Positions 62,071 through 64,000 of a DNA stretch of 64,000 nt are shown piece after piece. The stretch covers positions 434,001 to 498,000 of the forward strand of contig CANMSO010000005.1 of assembly GCA_947500545.1 (NCBI GenBank), written 5' to 3'. Source of the DNA: an uncultured Aquimarina sp. Its GTDB lineage: Bacteria; Bacteroidota; Bacteroidia; Flavobacteriales; Flavobacteriaceae. The notes beneath the pieces were generated by a model that saw only the letters and a program-made list of their open reading frames with translations, did no database searches and was not told the origin of the DNA. Position 1 is the stretch's first letter; each line of letters opens with the position of its first letter. A program made the position numbers and the translations under genes.

Positions 62071-62883
62071 TCACTTTTTTAAGAAAAAATTCGCTAAGTT
62101 ATCTTCAAAAAAACTGTATTTGGTAGGGTCCTCCCCTGTAAATTCCTGGAAGTTTTTAATAAAATGTGATTGATCGTAAAACCCTGTTAAAAAAACAATA
62201 TCTGCCCAATTAATAGCATCATCCTGAACTAGTTTAAAAATATGTGAAAAACGAATGATCCTACTGTAATATTTGGGAGATACCCCAATGTACTTTCTGA
62301 AATAACGCTCCAAACTTCGTTCACTAATACCAACCGTATCCTGAATATTTTTTAAGTCCAGCTTTCCATTGTTTTTGATAATCAATTCAACAGCCTGCTG
62401 TCCCTTGGGGTATTTTGGATTTAGCCGACCAATATATTCTACAAACCAGTTTTCAACTTTTTTTATTTTTTCATCAAAAGACAAAGCTCTACTGCCAATC
62501 TCTCTAATTGGGTCAAGTATTTCTAGCAATTCTAACGGAACTTCAATTACAGTATTCGTTAAATGATACATTTCAATATCAAATAATTCTGTCAATGTCC
62601 AAGGCTGAAATTTGATTCCGAACATTTTACTTATTCCTCTGTTTTCAAGAAAAAAATGATTTTTAATCTGTCCGGCGATCAAATTCTTTCCCTGAAGTTT
62701 CCAGCGACCATCAATATTGGTTTTGTAAGCATCTCCGTAATGAAAAATAAGCTCTGGGTAACCATCAGGAATTATCTTTTCTCTATGTATTGACACATCC
62801 TCTTTACTATCAATCAACCAAAAACTTTTAATCATTCCAGATAACTTTGGAGTAGATTTTTTTTGGACATAGATGTTCTCCAT
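62071..62883 (-). CDS. AraC-family regulator with DUF6597-like sensor domain
   Basis: 270 residues. The N-terminal part reads YVQKKSTPKLSGMIKSFWLID, then IIPDGYPELIFHYGD, the DUF6597-type pattern. The C-terminal part carries the AraC helix-turn-helix: IQDTVGISERSLERYFRKYIGVSPKYYSRIIRFSHIF and WADIVFLTGFYDQSHFIKNFQEFTGEDPTKY. Probably controls the small lipoprotein gene downstream or a stress response. Unlike the AraC at 21648, no matching operators were noticed nearby. Confidence 0.9.
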   Translation of the reverse strand: MENIYVQKKSTPKLSGMIKSFWLIDSKEDVSIHREKIIPDGYPELIFHYGDAYKTNIDGRWKLQGKNLIAGQIKNHFFLENRGISKMFGIKFQPWTLTELFDIEMYHLTNTVIEVPLELLEILDPIREIGSRALSFDEKIKKVENWFVEYIGRLNPKYPKGQQAVELIIKNNGKLDLKNIQDTVGISERSLERYFRKYIGVSPKYYSRIIRFSHIFKLVQDDAINWADIVFLTGFYDQSHFIKNFQEFTGEDPTKYSFFEDNLANFFLKK

Positions 62884-63274
62884 AGTTGTGACTAATGATT
62901 TATGTATGATTAATTAAGAGTGACAAACAATAATGATTTCCTTGCAGAACTAAGATAGCAAATTGTGTGTGAAATCATATTAGGAATTTGGTGATCAAAC
63001 AAGGCTTATTTTATGCTTTGTTGCCATTACTCAGAGACTAGCGGCAGCTGGGTACAACTAATAAATATTAAAAGTATGGGCACAGAAGGCAATCATACTA
63101 TTTATACACCCGTCAAAAATGAGAAATATAAATACAATTATATTATGGGGTTCCGTAATCCTTAGATTTTTTTCTAAAGTTCTAGGCATAAAAATGTGGC
63201 CGTTGGAAAGTGATAACTAGCATCTGATCATAAAAAGCCCCAGCAGTTTACAACTTCTGGGGCTTTTGTTTACC
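62884..63274. other. Spacer with small overlapping frames
   Basis: Two short ATG frames on the + strand overlap: 63076-63165 (MGTEGNHTIYTPVKNEKYKY, then NYIMGFRNP) and 63119-63220 (MRNINTIILWGSVILRFFSK, then VLGIKMWPLESDN, with a hydrophobic centre). Either could be a tiny protein. Neither is recognised. The terminator at 63233-63267 closes the gene entering from the right. Confidence 0.4.
63233..63267 (-). terminator. Terminator of the pepD-like gene
   Basis: AAAAGCCCCAG and CTGGGGCTTTT form a perfect 11-bp stem with a 13-base loop. On the minus strand it follows the dipeptidase stop codon by 7 bases and ends in a T-run. Confidence 0.9.
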
Positions 63275-64000
63275 CTATTTTTTAGGTATCTCTTTCAAAA
63301 TTTCCAGTACAAATTTCCAGTATTTTTGTGCAGAGGATATACTCGCACGCTCATCTGGTGAGTGCGCTCCCAAAATCGTTGGGCCAAAAGAGATCATATC
63401 CATATCTGGATAATTTTGTCCTAGTATCCCGCATTCTAGACCTGCATGACAAGCAGCTACATGGGCTTTTTCTCCGTTTAACTTTTGGTACAACTCATCA
63501 AGAACTTTTAACACCGGTGAATCCATGTTTGGTGCCCAACCTGGGTAGTCTCCGCTTGTAGTAACTTCGCATCCAATAAGCTCAAAAGTCGCTCTTAGTT
63601 TATTGGCCAAATCTATTTTAGACGACTCTACACTACTCCTAGTCAAACATTCTATAGTAATCTCTCCTTCTCCTATCGTTACTTTGGCAATATTATTAGA
63701 GGTTTCTACCAAATCAGGAATAGATGCACTCATGGTATACACGCCATTATGCGCCGCATATAAAGCTTTCAAAATACCCTCCTGCACTTCTAGTTCCATC
63801 ACGTTTTTAGGCAAATTGGTAGTATTCACTTCAATTTGCAGATCAGCTTCCATTACAGAAAGTTCATGCTTGATCGTTTTAGACAATTCTACAATCTCAA
63901 ATTCAAAAGCCTCTGCATGAATAGTATCTACCACAACTGTTGCGAAACTTTCTCTAGGAATTGCATTACGCAAACTTCCTCCTTTGATTTCATTTACTTG
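63275..64000 (-). CDS. pepD: Aminoacyl-histidine dipeptidase (PepD/M20), partial
   Basis: The C-terminal 242 codons are in the window; the frame runs without a stop to the right edge (QVNEIKGGSLRNAIPRE), so the N-terminal catalytic part is outside. Visible M20 features are GGSLRNAIPRESFATVVV (lid domain), YPGWAPNMDSPVLKV, VAACHAGLECGILGQNYPDMDMISFGPTI (His and Glu near the metal site) and HSPDERASISS. PepD cleaves carnosine-like dipeptides such as Xaa-His. Cytoplasmic. The terminator at 63233 follows. Confidence 0.92.
   Translation of the reverse strand, partial: QVNEIKGGSLRNAIPRESFATVVVDTIHAEAFEFEIVELSKTIKHELSVMEADLQIEVNTTNLPKNVMELEVQEGILKALYAAHNGVYTMSASIPDLVETSNNIAKVTIGEGEITIECLTRSSVESSKIDLANKLRATFELIGCEVTTSGDYPGWAPNMDSPVLKVLDELYQKLNGEKAHVAACHAGLECGILGQNYPDMDMISFGPTILGAHSPDERASISSAQKYWKFVLEILKEIPKK

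Noticed and set aside
62121..62128. GGTAGGGT inside the second AraC-type gene
   Set aside because: Lies within a coding region, followed by CC instead of (A/G)A, and has no CGTT at the right distance.

Overview
The window reads as chromosome of a marine-type member of the Flavobacteriaceae (Bacteroidota). The evidence is type IX secretion (T9SS) sorting domains of both kinds, a GldI-type gliding-motility isomerase, FecR with a DUF4974-like C-terminus, the block parA-parB-DUF5683-dapB-lepB-WbqC, Bacteroidota -7 promoter boxes (TAnnTTTG), and an AT-rich background (about 30% GC in lines I counted). I do not assign a genus. No rRNA, tRNA, CRISPR array or intact insertion sequence was seen. || 1-12.5 kb: an accessory block richer in GC (about 45% in a counted line). 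It holds three very large secreted BspA-like leucine-rich-repeat proteins, two with type B and one with type A T9SS tails. They share upstream elements, internal modules and, for two of them, a nearly identical 3' end. The spacers carry REP-like inverted repeats and a 40-bp palindrome. || 12.5-17 kb: gene-poor ground with a secreted regulatory-domain protein, an M1-like peptidase, an orphan terminator and a frameshifted YCII gene. || 17.4-22.7 kb: a catabolic-looking cluster (two SnoaL-like proteins, an F420-type NAD(P) oxidoreductase, an alpha/beta hydrolase, an atypical SDR, a TauD-like dioxygenase) followed by an AraC-family regulator. Two promoters in the cluster share a direct-repeat operator at a fixed distance from the -7 box. 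A third, decayed copy lies in front of the stub of a lost SDR gene. || 22.7-48 kb: mostly core genes: PQQ sugar dehydrogenase with cytochrome c, anmK, udk, ftsB-like, both methylmalonyl-CoA mutase subunits, a dienoyl-CoA reductase-like SDR, parAB, dapB, lepB, WbqC, a leftward mutL/rhomboid/EEP operon, ribH, a TPR protein, recF, a DciA-like gene and a thioesterase. || 48.2-55.6 kb: the most interesting locus. An ECF sigma factor, a FecR anti-sigma factor and a TonB-dependent receptor run rightward. Two lipoproteins made of cysteine-rich PKD-like repeats run leftward. The fecR-receptor unit and both lipoprotein genes each carry the same two-part promoter, GGTAGGGT(A/G)A, exactly 13 nt, then CGTT. 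The sigma gene itself has a housekeeping-type box. This ties the lipoproteins to the receptor as one regulon. || 55.6-64 kb: a C1 peptidase, ndk, a PhoD-like phosphatase, nrnA, gldI, a cyclophilin-FKBP fusion lipoprotein, a second AraC-type regulator with a small lipoprotein, and a pepD-like dipeptidase cut by the right edge.
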